From Pseudomonadota bacterium (GTDB lineage: Bacteria > Pseudomonadota > Gammaproteobacteria > Steroidobacterales > Steroidobacteraceae), in NCBI GenBank assembly GCA_018241425.1, contig JAFEDU010000003.1, positions 372,001-436,000 on the forward strand: 64,000 bases of DNA. The letters run 5' to 3'. The position numbers were made by a program, and so were the translations under genes. The notes beneath the pieces were generated by a model that saw only the letters and a program-made list of their open reading frames with translations, had not been told where the DNA came from and searched no databases. Below, piece by piece: positions 17,009 to 25,300 of the stretch; position 1 is the first letter of the stretch; each line of letters starts with the position of its first letter.

Positions 17009-17689
17009 ATGGGGCGCGAAACACTGCACTGGTTTCGGCTTATTACCCCAGGGGCCCTCGCGGCTTTCTTTGCTCTAACACTATTTAGCCCAGCATTGAG
17101 CGGCGACTATCTCGCTGGGGTCTTCCACAAGTGGGAGGGGCTCGTAGTCGTATTCTGTTTGTTACTTGGCTTCCCATATCGCGTCTTCGATGTACGGAAG
17201 CTGTTCCTTGGAGAGTTCTTTAAGAAAATCAACGAGAACATTGAAGACAAGCTGTTAGTCACTGTGCGGCGCGAACGATCCCTTTCTGAGAACCAAGAGG
17301 CCTTTTTGCGAGACGATAGGCGCCTTATTGACGTCTTCTACCGAGTGATAGACAACGACGAGAGTCTCAAGGTCAGGACTGCGGGAATCTATTTCAATGG
17401 CTACCTCACAACTCTAGGGGTAGATATCTTTACCGTCGGAAGTATCGCAGGCTTGCTTCATTTGATCGCTTGGGCCTCGGTAGGTGGGATCGCCCAATTG
17501 GATTGGGCCTTTGGGTGCCTTGCCGTCGCAATTTCATCGTGGGTCGTCTTTCGGCAGGCAATAAAGCGCCACCTGAGACTTTCTAACGAACAACTGTCGT
17601 ATATCGGAAACTTCAATGCAGACAAGGTGCGCGAGTCAGTCGACGCAATTCTGCGAAACATGCCTCCAGAGACATCCTCGTCGCCTTGA
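17009..17689 (+). CDS. Four-helix inner-membrane protein, unrecognised
   Basis: Protein of 226 aa with four likely membrane helices at about residues 11-31, 42-60, 133-157 and 164-183. The soluble part between helices 2 and 3 is charged and helical, and a cytoplasmic tail of about 40 residues follows helix 4. I recognise no family. The 2+2 helix layout with an intervening helical domain resembles membrane effectors of bacterial defence systems, which would disrupt the membrane on activation, but this is inference from topology. It lies 71 bases after the peptidase gene, and its 3' end overlaps the reading frame of the DndC-like gene. G+C is low compared with the flanks. Confidence 0.75.
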   Translation: MGRETLHWFRLITPGALAAFFALTLFSPALSGDYLAGVFHKWEGLVVVFCLLLGFPYRVFDVRKLFLGEFFKKINENIEDKLLVTVRRERSLSENQEAFLRDDRRLIDVFYRVIDNDESLKVRTAGIYFNGYLTTLGVDIFTVGSIAGLLHLIAWASVGGIAQLDWAFGCLAVAISSWVVFRQAIKRHLRLSNEQLSYIGNFNADKVRESVDAILRNMPPETSSSP

Positions 17690-18713
17690 TGCGCGTATCG
17701 ACTTGATTGCCGAGCGGTACGCGCGGTCTACCACCCCGTGGGTGGTCGGGTACAGCGGCGGAAAAGACTCGAGCGCAGTCTTAAAGCTCGTGTACGAGGC
17801 GCTACTGAGGGTGCCGAGTCGACCAAGCAGAGTCTACGTCGCCTACTGCGACACCGGAGTCGAGATTCCAATTATTCGAGAACAGGTGCGTATGACCTTT
17901 GCTCGACTCCGTGCAGAGGCGAGATCTGACGGGGTCCCGATTACAATAAAAATAGCAGAGCCCAAAATTGAAGATCGCTACTTCGTAAAAGTAATTGGCA
18001 GGGGGTACCCGCCGCCAACAAACAAATTTCGCTGGTGTACGGACAGACTGCGCATTCATCCAATCAAGAGACTGTTGTCGAGTCGGCGAGCTCAAGGGGC
18101 AACAGTTGTGGTGGGCACGAGGTTCGGCGAGAGCCCCGAAAGAGACCGTGTGCTGGAGGAACACGCACAAGGTACGGATCGCTTTTGCTTTCGCCAGTCT
18201 GGAAACACCGCAGTCACGCTCTTTGCCCCTATTGTTGATTTTGAAGTTACAGACGTTTGGAAGGTGTTGATGACAGTGCAGCGTCCGAACGCGGTGGATG
18301 GTAGGCGAGTGCTCAAAATTTACCGAGATGCTGGCGCGGAGTGCCCGGTCGTGCGCGACGAGCACGGGACACCCTGCGGTGCTGGCCGATTTGGATGTTG
18401 GACCTGCACAGTAGTGCGTAAAGACCAGGCGGTAACAAGCCTGGTAGCACAGGGCTATTCAGAAATGAGGCCGCTGCTCCTCTTCAGAGATTGGTTGGCG
18501 CAAGTCCGTGATCAACGCTCCGCACGTTGTGGCATCCGTCGAAACGGAACAGTCGGCTTGGGGCCGCTTACTATCGGCACGCGTATGGAGGCTCTACGGA
18601 GGCTACAAGCCGCGGAACGTGACTCCGGAATGTCGCTCATTTCCGGGGAGGAGATCGTTGCCATCCGCAGGTTATGGGACAACGATAGAACTTCGGGAAG
18701 ATATTTCGAGTAA
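17616..18713 (+). CDS. DndC-like phosphorothioation sulfurtransferase, orphan
   Basis: Member of the PAPS-reductase/ATP-pyrophosphatase superfamily, closest by motif to DndC, the enzyme that activates DNA and supplies sulfur for backbone phosphorothioation. The PP-loop is 'VVGYSGGKDSS' (about residues 43-53), followed by 'FRWCTDRLRIHPIK' and a complete cysteine set in 'AECPVVRDEHGTPCGAGRFG' and 'CWTCTVV' (Cys243, 254, 261, 264), the [4Fe-4S] pattern of DndC. The ATG at 17616 overlaps the previous gene by 74 bases; a TTG at 17703 just before the domain is an alternative. At 365 aa it is shorter than typical DndC. No dndA, dndB, dndD, dndE or dndFGH gene, and no Ssp partner, is in the window, so the substrate is unknown. 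Confidence 0.85.
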   Translation: MQTRCASQSTQFCETCLQRHPRRLDARIDLIAERYARSTTPWVVGYSGGKDSSAVLKLVYEALLRVPSRPSRVYVAYCDTGVEIPIIREQVRMTFARLRAEARSDGVPITIKIAEPKIEDRYFVKVIGRGYPPPTNKFRWCTDRLRIHPIKRLLSSRRAQGATVVVGTRFGESPERDRVLEEHAQGTDRFCFRQSGNTAVTLFAPIVDFEVTDVWKVLMTVQRPNAVDGRRVLKIYRDAGAECPVVRDEHGTPCGAGRFGCWTCTVVRKDQAVTSLVAQGYSEMRPLLLFRDWLAQVRDQRSARCGIRRNGTVGLGPLTIGTRMEALRRLQAAERDSGMSLISGEEIVAIRRLWDNDRTSGRYFE

Positions 18714-18739
18714 AGGCTCGTGTCGGCCCGCAGCGCGCG

Positions 18740-19258
18740 TCAGCGGCTCACCGGGGGATTTGCGGCAGAGCCTGCAAGCAGCTCGTCCAGTTGCCCGAAG
18801 GTTTCGACCAGTGCTTCGGCTGCTCCGGTTCCGGCAGCGTCCAGAGCCTCCTTCGAAGGATAAAGCTCGCGCAGGACGAGCACCGTCTGGCCGTCACTTT
18901 CCTCGAACGTCACCGTGGTAACGGCACCGTCCTCACCTTCCTCATTCGTCCAGACCAGGCGTGAGTACGGCGTCACCTCAAGGTATTTACCGTAGAACGC
19001 CATGGATCCTGAGTCCCCGAGCCCAAATTCGAGGCGATATCCGCCACCGACACGTACGTCCATCTCACAGGACAGCAGGTTCATGTTCATCGACCTAGGG
19101 ACCCACCACTGCCGGAACAGCTCCGCCTTGGTCCAGGCCTCGAATACCAGGCGCGCCGGTGCGTTGAAGGTTCGCGTGACAACTACCTCACGCGCGGACT
19201 TCCGTTCCACGGTCGTCTGGCTCCTCGTAGGACTTGCTCCCGCCTTACCTGCGTCCAT
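18740..19258 (-). CDS. SRPBCC/AHSA1-family protein
   Basis: START-fold protein of 172 aa of the AHSA1 (Aha1 C-terminal-like) group: 'VVTRTFNAPARLVFEAWTKA', 'WWVPRSM', 'YGKYLEVTPYSRLVWTNEEG' and 'TTVTFEESDGQTVLVL' are typical. These proteins bind hydrophobic ligands in a deep cavity; the ligand is unknown. The start at 19258 overlaps the end of the ArsR-family gene by 14 bases, a very common bacterial pair in which the regulator controls the SRPBCC gene. G+C is back to the chromosomal level directly after the island. Confidence 0.9.
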   Translation of the reverse strand: MDAGKAGASPTRSQTTVERKSAREVVVTRTFNAPARLVFEAWTKAELFRQWWVPRSMNMNLLSCEMDVRVGGGYRLEFGLGDSGSMAFYGKYLEVTPYSRLVWTNEEGEDGAVTTVTFEESDGQTVLVLRELYPSKEALDAAGTGAAEALVETFGQLDELLAGSAANPPVSR

Positions 19259-19601
19259 CGACTTTCTCCTTCCGCTTCAGCCCTTCGATAACCAGATCCA
19301 GCCCGTCGAAGCGCGTATCCCAGAGCTGACGGTAGCCTTCGATCCAGGCTGCCTCGCTCTCCAGCCTTCGTTGGCCGAGCCGGCAGGTCCGCACTCGCCC
19401 GACCTTGCGCGTAGTGACCAATCCAGCACGCTCCAGTACGCCCACGTGCTTCTTCATTCCCGTGAGGGTCATGTCGAACCTCTCGGCAAGGTCGGAGATC
19501 GAGGCGTCTGCGCGGCTTAGCTGCTCCAGGACGCCGCGTCTCGTGGCGTCCGAGAGCGCTGCGAACGAGGTATCAAGGTGCATCTGAGTATACTGAACCA
19601 T
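19245..19601 (-). CDS. ArsR-family transcriptional regulator
   Basis: Winged-helix repressor of 118 aa: 'FAALSDATRRGVLEQLSRAD', 'ISDLAERFDMTLTGMKKHVG' and 'VLERAGLVTTRKVGRVRTCR'. It has no metal-binding cysteine pair of the ELCVC type, so it is not a classical arsenic sensor but the type that accompanies SRPBCC proteins. The start at 19601 (N terminus MVQYT) is preferred because a perfect 24-bp palindrome is centred on it and the promoter would begin transcription only a few bases upstream; an ATG at 19583 (MHLDTS) is the alternative. It overlaps the SRPBCC gene and presumably represses its own operon. Confidence 0.92.
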   Translation of the reverse strand: MVQYTQMHLDTSFAALSDATRRGVLEQLSRADASISDLAERFDMTLTGMKKHVGVLERAGLVTTRKVGRVRTCRLGQRRLESEAAWIEGYRQLWDTRFDGLDLVIEGLKRKEKVDGRR

Positions 19602-19613
19602 ATGGTTCAGTAT
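19590..19613. promoter_or_regulatory. 24-bp palindromic operator over the arsR start codon
   Basis: Perfect inverted repeat with half-site ATACTGAACCAT and its exact complement. The centre contains the CATATG that includes the ATG at 19601, so the operator encodes the first residues MVQY of the repressor. Position just downstream of a good -10 box implies autorepression. Confidence 0.8.
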
Positions 19614-19640
19614 TTAACACCCCGCGCCGTGCGAACGCAA
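19612..19640 (-). promoter_or_regulatory. Promoter of the arsR-SRPBCC operon
   Basis: On the minus strand TTGCGT (19640-19635), 17-base spacer, TTAAAT (19617-19612). Transcription would start near 19604, about four bases before the ATG at 19601, so the mRNA would be nearly leaderless. The -10 box touches the palindromic operator. Confidence 0.5.
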
Positions 19641-19802
19641 ATCCTTTCTGTAGCGATGCAGACGGCCGCCATCACGCCACCGCGGACGCAGGGCGAAGAA
19701 GCATTGAAGATCGAAGCAGCCCAATCGTCAGCTTGTCGGCTGGTGCTCGCTTCTGGTGACTGAATAGAATGCAACTTCGACCAACAACCGGGATGGCCGC
19801 CC

Positions 19803-20300
19803 ATGAGTCGATCACTCCTCGCGATTCTCTTCGCGCTTGCCAGCGGTGTTGTTTCGGCGGGCGAGCCAAGCACGTCGGCTGCTGATTCCGCCGCGATCAA
19901 GCAGGCCCGCTTGAAACAGAACGCGGCGATCGTCAGGCACGACGTAGATGAAATCGCCTCATACTGGTCTGATGACGTGACGATATGCCGAGGGCTGGGG
20001 TTCCAGGTTGCAGGGAAAGCCGGCTACCGGCAGCTCTTTGAAGACGACGATCTAAAAGCGCCGGACATGATCGTCTACCAGCGGATTCCAACTTCCATCG
20101 AGACGAGCTCCTCGTGGCCACTCGGGTTTGAGACTGGCATCTGGAAGGGCCACTTGCGAAGCGTGCACGGGCCGGTCGTGATCCAGGGCCGCTACTCGGC
20201 ACAATGGGTGCGCCGCGCCGGCCGATGGCTCATACGCTCAGAGGTATTCGTCGCCCTCGAAGGCGCGGGGATCGGGAAGCAACTGAAAGCGGCTCCATAG
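19803..20300 (+). CDS. Exported NTF2-like (DUF4440) protein
   Basis: Protein of 165 aa with a Sec signal peptide ('LLAILFALASGVVSAG') and an NTF2-like domain of the SnoaL/DUF4440 group: 'QNAAIVRHDVDEIASYWSDD' followed by 'VTICRGLG', with 'YSAQWVRRAGRWLIRSEVFV' at the end. Such domains form a cone-shaped barrel with a ligand pocket; function is not predictable. It is transcribed away from the arsR operon. A second, unrelated-looking member of the same fold lies at 28948. Confidence 0.8.
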   Translation: MSRSLLAILFALASGVVSAGEPSTSAADSAAIKQARLKQNAAIVRHDVDEIASYWSDDVTICRGLGFQVAGKAGYRQLFEDDDLKAPDMIVYQRIPTSIETSSSWPLGFETGIWKGHLRSVHGPVVIQGRYSAQWVRRAGRWLIRSEVFVALEGAGIGKQLKAAP

Positions 20301-20418
20301 AATTCTGCACTGCCGGTTCAGCTCGGAGGCGATAGGATAGCTGGGGGGGTGGGTTAGTTCCGGTCCGGCTGTGGTCTCGACGGGGCAGCAACATCCCCGC
20401 GATAGCGCGATTCGTGCG

Positions 20419-21318
20419 TCAGAACGGAAACGCAAAGCTGACATGCCAGACGTTGAGTCCGCCGCCAAATATGATCCCGACGCCAATCCTGGGATTCTCG
20501 AGGCCCAGCAGGCGGAAGGGTGTTGCCGACCCGATCGAGACGCCAATTTCCCCTTGATTCGAGATCTTGAGCTCCGGCATCAAGAACCTGCTGAAGACCA
20601 GCGGCGAGGGATAGTGGTAGTAAATCGAATACACCCCGATGTCAGGCGTCAGCGCTTTCATGCGAAATCCCAGCGGATGGCGCGCCTCACCGCCGAGCTG
20701 GACGGAAACGTAGTGTTCAGAGAAGCCTGACCCCATCGCGGCATCACCCGCATAGATGAGTGCATTACCCAGCGAGAGTGTCGTGGCGCCCACCTGCCAC
20801 TGGGAGACGGCTCGCGCACCGGTCATGTAGATATACGCGTTTGCGCTGCCTGAATCGACGCCGAAGGCATGACCGACACCGAACTGCGCGAACGGCTTCA
20901 GCACCGTGTGGTCGCCAACCGGGATCTCGAGTTCTGCTCCCGGTACCAGCGCGACGGACTGCTCGTTGATCGAAATGCGCTCGCCGTCGGTATCGGTGAC
21001 CGTCAACGAATAGATCCCGAGCTGAAGGGGCGCCAGGAGATTGAGAGTCAAGCCCTCGCGGGGCACATCACGAAACGAGTAGCTCAGCGGCACCGTGTAG
21101 GCGTTCGCGTTGAGTCCATCGAGTGAATAGCCGCCGAAGCCCAATTCGGCGGCGTAAACGTAGTTGAGGTTCACGGTTCGGTTGAGATTTGTCGGCGGAC
21201 CACCCTCGGCATATGACGCCTGGCAGCCCATCATCGCCGCGCACGCGGAGCACGCGTACAGTACGCGGGGCCTCCAGTATCCAGACGGCTGCGATTTCAG
21301 CAGGTGGTTCTTATGCAT
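20419..21318 (-). CDS. Outer-membrane beta-barrel protein, unrecognised
   Basis: Protein of 299 aa from the ATG at 21318, chosen because it places a signal peptide ('VLYACSACAAMMGCQASYA') at the N terminus; the open frame extends to 21423 with unlikely sequence. The mature part consists of alternating-hydrophobicity strands ('YTVPLSYSFRDVPREGLTLN', 'VYSIYYHYPSPLVFSRFLMP') and ends in 'VSFAFPF', with the terminal phenylalanine expected of BamA-inserted barrels. I do not recognise a specific family; a channel or lipid-associated barrel is possible. It stands alone between convergent and divergent genes. Confidence 0.7.
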   Translation of the reverse strand: MHKNHLLKSQPSGYWRPRVLYACSACAAMMGCQASYAEGGPPTNLNRTVNLNYVYAAELGFGGYSLDGLNANAYTVPLSYSFRDVPREGLTLNLLAPLQLGIYSLTVTDTDGERISINEQSVALVPGAELEIPVGDHTVLKPFAQFGVGHAFGVDSGSANAYIYMTGARAVSQWQVGATTLSLGNALIYAGDAAMGSGFSEHYVSVQLGGEARHPLGFRMKALTPDIGVYSIYYHYPSPLVFSRFLMPELKISNQGEIGVSIGSATPFRLLGLENPRIGVGIIFGGGLNVWHVSFAFPF

Positions 21319-21470
21319 TCGAGTACGCGGCCTCCGAGGCACCCGGGAAATCCACCGGTGACCGCGCGCGCAGTCTGGGCGAATCCAGTCACCGGAGAAT
21401 TTACTCGCATGGGTGTCCCGCACGTGGAGTATAGGATGACCTGAAGGCGGGACTGGGGAACAAGCTCCGG

Positions 21471-21504
21471 CATGGAAACCAAGAGCACATGGAAACCAAG
21501 AGCA
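21471..21504. repeat. 17-bp perfect tandem duplication at the yaiI start
   Basis: CATGGAAACCAAGAGCA occurs twice back to back (21471-21487 and 21488-21504). Each copy holds an ATG; the two are 17 bases apart and thus in different frames. The second is the yaiI start. The first opens an overlapping frame of about 21 codons. Confidence 0.95.
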
Positions 21505-21950
21505 TATGGGTCGACGCGGACGCCTGTCCGAATGTGATCAAGGAAATCCTATTCCGGGCGGCCGAACGTACCGGAGTCAACGTGACGCTGGTCGCCAATC
21601 GCCTGCTCGCCATTCCCCGGGTGCCCAGCTTGCGGGTGTTGCAGGTCGCGGCCGGCTTCGACGTGGCGGACAACGAGATTCTCAAGCGCGCGGGTCCGGG
21701 CGACCTGGTTATTACCGCGGACATCCCCCTGGCGGCTGCCGTAATTGAGAAGGGCGCCGGGGCGCTCAATCCGCGCGGCGAGCGCTACTCGGCAGATACC
21801 ATCCGGGGCGTGCTAACGATGCGTGACTTTATGGACACGATGCGCGCGAGTGGTAACGTTGGAGGAGGGCCGCCCGCCCTGACGCAGGCTAACCGCAATG
21901 CCTTCGCGAGTCATCTGGACAAATGGCTCGTGGAATCGGCCAAGCGGTGA
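21489..21950 (+). CDS. yaiI: UPF0178 (YaiI/YqxD) family protein
   Basis: Protein of 153 aa. The N-terminal '[20 protein letters not shown]' and '[12 protein letters not shown]', '[20 protein letters not shown]', 'LNPRGERYS' and '[14 protein letters not shown]' are the strongly conserved signature of the DUF188/YaiI family, a PIN-like fold with conserved aspartates suggesting nuclease activity, not established. The ATG at 21489 is in the second copy of a 17-bp duplication. A DUF5062-like gene follows after 39 bases and may be co-transcribed. Confidence 0.93.
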   Translation: METKSIWVDADACPNVIKEILFRAAERTGVNVTLVANRLLAIPRVPSLRVLQVAAGFDVADNEILKRAGPGDLVITADIPLAAAVIEKGAGALNPRGERYSADTIRGVLTMRDFMDTMRASGNVGGGPPALTQANRNAFASHLDKWLVESAKR

Positions 21951-21989
21951 CTCCGGCGTGGAGTCTCTTCGATAGCCGGACAGAAGCGG

Positions 21990-22250
21990 ATGAAGAAACT
22001 CAAGCACGAAGCTGAACTTTTCAAGGCAGCGTTGCTCGCTGGTGTTCGCTACGCCGAGGGCCGCAAGGCAGTGGAATTTGAACCCACGGATTCGGCCAGC
22101 GCCAAGGCGCTGTACGTCTATCGCCTGCTCGTGCACGACAAGGTCATTGCGCCCATGCCAGAGGACCAGGTGAGCGAGAAGACGGTTCGCCACCGGCTCG
22201 CGACCTGGTACGCGCATCAACTACCCCAGGGGCATCCGCTGTTCGGATAA
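21990..22250 (+). CDS. DUF5062-like small protein
   Basis: Protein of 86 aa: 'MKKLKHEAELFKAALLAGVR', 'YAEGRKAVEF', 'ALYVYRLLVHDKVIAPMP', 'RLATWYAHQLPQGHPLF'. The layout fits my memory of DUF5062, a small all-helical gammaproteobacterial family of unknown function, but I cannot run a search. No signal peptide or membrane helix. It follows yaiI closely on the same strand. Confidence 0.75.
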   Translation: MKKLKHEAELFKAALLAGVRYAEGRKAVEFEPTDSASAKALYVYRLLVHDKVIAPMPEDQVSEKTVRHRLATWYAHQLPQGHPLFG

Positions 22251-22300
22251 CAGCCTGACTGCGATGGTCGGGCCATCGATAGACCCGGAGTCGGGGGGCG

Positions 22301-25300
22301 ATGGTTGACGTATCATCCGCGGTGCATAGCGCTCCTAACCGCGACACTGGGCTAGTGCACAAGCGCAAGAGCAATGCTTCATCTCGCGTGCGAGCGCCTC
22401 AGATCGCTAAGGCGGTCTCTGACGTGCTGCGCGCACTCTCGGTCTGTGCGCCACTGGCTCTGCTTGATGCGCACGCGGCCCCGGTTGACACAGTGTCCGC
22501 GACCACGCTCCACGCAGACATTCCAGCCCAATCGCTGGCAGGGGCACTGAAAGCCTTTTCCGATCAGACCGGCCTGCAGTTCATCTACGTTTCCGCGCTG
22601 GTCGCAAATCGCAGCTCGCACGCGGTATCTGCCGGGCAAGGCGTGGACGAAGCGCTGGCCGGGCTTCTAGAGGGCACTGGTCTGAGGTTCGACCATCTGA
22701 CGCCCTCGGCCATCCGTGTGTCTGCCGCTCCTCCGGCGCTCACGCGGACGCCCGCTCAGGAACAGGAGTTGTCCCTGGTCGTCGTCGAGGCGGACCGGCT
22801 GCAGGAGGACGTGCAGAGCGTACCGGTGACCATCCAGACGCTGACGGGTGCGCAGCTGCAGCAATCGGGCGTGACCAGCTTCAATCAGCTGCTGCGCTAC
22901 ACGCCCGCGGTCACCTACAGCGGGAACGGACCGGCCACGGGCAACATCTTCATGCGCGGGTTGGGCTCCGTAAGCTCAGGCAACCAGTCCCAGGCGACAA
23001 CCGCTCCCTTTCCGAACGTCGCTCTCTACCTCGACCATCAATCGATGCAGTTTCCCTCTCGCAACAACGATGTCTATCTGGTCGATATGGAGCGCGTGGA
23101 GATTTTCGAGGGCCCGCAGGCAACGTTGTTCGGCGGCGGTGCCGAGGCGGGCGCCATCCGCTACGTAACCCATAAGCCGGGGCTCGATTCCACCTCCGGC
23201 GAAGCGTTCGCCGGTTACGGCACGACAGCGGGCGGGGGCAGCAACAGCGCGCTCAGCGCCGTACTGAATCTTCCGCTGGTCCCGGGCCGCGTGGCCGTGC
23301 GGGCAGTGGTTTTCTCGGAAGATCAGGGTGGCTACATCGCGAACGTGCCGAGCACCATAAGCTATGCCCCCGGCACGGTTGCCGCGAGTACCGGCGCCAA
23401 GGCCGACAACGCGCCTTTGGTCGCCCGCAATACCAATCCCGTGCATTACCAGGGTGCGCGCCTGTCGGTCCTGTGGAAGTTTCACGAAAAGTGGGATGTG
23501 CTCCTGCAGCAGAACTACCAGGACATGCAGGCATCCGGATACTTCTATGCCTATCCGCGCGATTCGAACGGCGCAGTACTCGCGCCCGACCAGATCGCGG
23601 CTTTTACGCCGGCCTTTACGAAGGACCGCTACGAGAGCACCGCCTGGACCCTCACCGGCGAGACCGATCTCCTGAGCGTGGTCTACGCTGGCAGCTTCAT
23701 GGTTCGCCATATCGAGGGGCAGCAGGACTATTCGAATTACCTGCGAAGCAGCGCCGGCTCTTACTACGGCTGCATCGGACCGGGAGCGGGCTACTTCAAC
23801 CCGAGCAAATTCGACAGCCTCAAGGGCAAGCCGCTAGCCTGCTACCCGCCGGTCGCTGACTGGAACGACACGGTGGAGAACCAGCACCAGAGTCACGACC
23901 TGCGCTTCACCACGCCCGAGCGCTACCGCGTGCGCGGCGTGCTGGGTGCCTTCTGGGAGAAGTTCGTGATCTTCGACCAGATGAGCTTCAACTACCTCGC
24001 CATACCGCAGTGCGACCCCGCTAACCTCGCCGCAGCCGCCGCCGGCGGTCCCGCATGCTTGTCCGCGGTCGGCCCGTTCCCCGGTTCGTTTGCCAGCGAC
24101 CCGGGGTTACGCGAGAACATGAACAACGCATTCGGCCAGGACACCCAGCGCGGATACAAGCAGCAGGCATTCTTCGGCTCGGTGGACGTGGACCTGGTTC
24201 CGGATTTCCTGACGCTTACTGCCGGAACGCGCCGCTACCGCTACGACGAATTCGAATATGGCTCCGAATGGTTCAGCGAGTCATCGAATCCGCTGATTCT
24301 GAACCACCCCAACGGTGCCTGCACGGCTGCAGCCGACGGCAGTTGCGGATTTCCCATCGACCTGTCGAAGGGCGAGAGCGGCTTCTCGAGCCGAGCGAGC
24401 CTCGCGTGGCATATCACGCCCGACATCATGACGTTCTACACCTACTCGCAGGGGTTCCGCCCCGGCGGCTTCAACCGCACCCCGTCGGTTCGCGGCCAGC
24501 CGGTATTCCTGTTCCCCGAGGCGCCTTACTGCGGTGCTGCGTCGAGCGATCCGCGCTGTGCCCGGGGAGGCAGCCTTTATGGATTGCCGACCGACCAGTA
24601 CACGCGTCCCATCGGCTATAGCGCCGACACCCTCAGCAACAACGAGCTGGGAATCAAGAGTGAGCTGCTGAGCCACCGGCTGCTGGTGAACGCGTCCATG
24701 TACTGGATGAAATGGAACAACGTCCAGTCACAATTGTTCGACCTGTCGCATTTCGGTACGGCGACCTTCATAGAGCAGGGCCCGAGTTACGACATCCGGG
24801 GCCTGTCGCTGCAGCTGGTCGCACGCGTCGCGGGGGGATTCTCGCTGCAGGGTGCGGGGTCATGGAGCAGCAGCAGCCAGAGCGGCTCTCCGTGCCTGAG
24901 GTCCACCGGAACGACGCCGTTCACTCCGAACAATCCGACTCCCGCGGGCCAATGCATCACCGTTGTCAACGGTGCCGCGTACGTGAACCCCTGGGATGTG
25001 CGCGGCAGCTCGCTACCCTACTCCCCGGCTTCCCAGTTCAGTGTCCAGGGACGCTATGACTTGTCGGTCGGCAGGTTCAAGGCATTCCTGGTGGCCGGGG
25101 TGAGCCACATCGCCGCGATGCATTCCACGCCGCAGAACTACCCCGACGGCAATGACCCCGCCCAGAACCCGCCGATGACAACGCTGCTGCGATACGCCAT
25201 TCCCGGGGCCACCACCTGCAACGGTTCGCTCGGGCTGAGCGCGGACGCCTGGACCGCGCAGTTCACCGGGAGCAATCTCACCAACGCCTATGGCCCCTCC

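Larger units (their letters stand above)
15306..18739. mobile_element. tRNA-Phe-linked low-G+C genomic island, no integrase seen
   Basis: Composition changes sharply after the tRNA-Phe gene. By hand count 27 of 60 bases are G or C at 17221-17280, against 41 of 60 in a flanking gene at 46681-46740. Four plus-strand genes lie here: an unknown 188-aa protein, an ImmA/IrrE-type peptidase, a four-helix membrane protein and a DndC-like sulfurtransferase. No integrase, transposase or direct repeat of the tRNA 3' end could be found by eye, so the right border is set where G+C rises again after 18713. The call as a transferred island is inference from composition, tRNA linkage and gene content. Confidence 0.55.

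Noticed and set aside
15306..18739. Integrase, transposase or attachment repeat for the island
   Set aside because: None seen by eye; only the tRNA linkage and composition support mobility.
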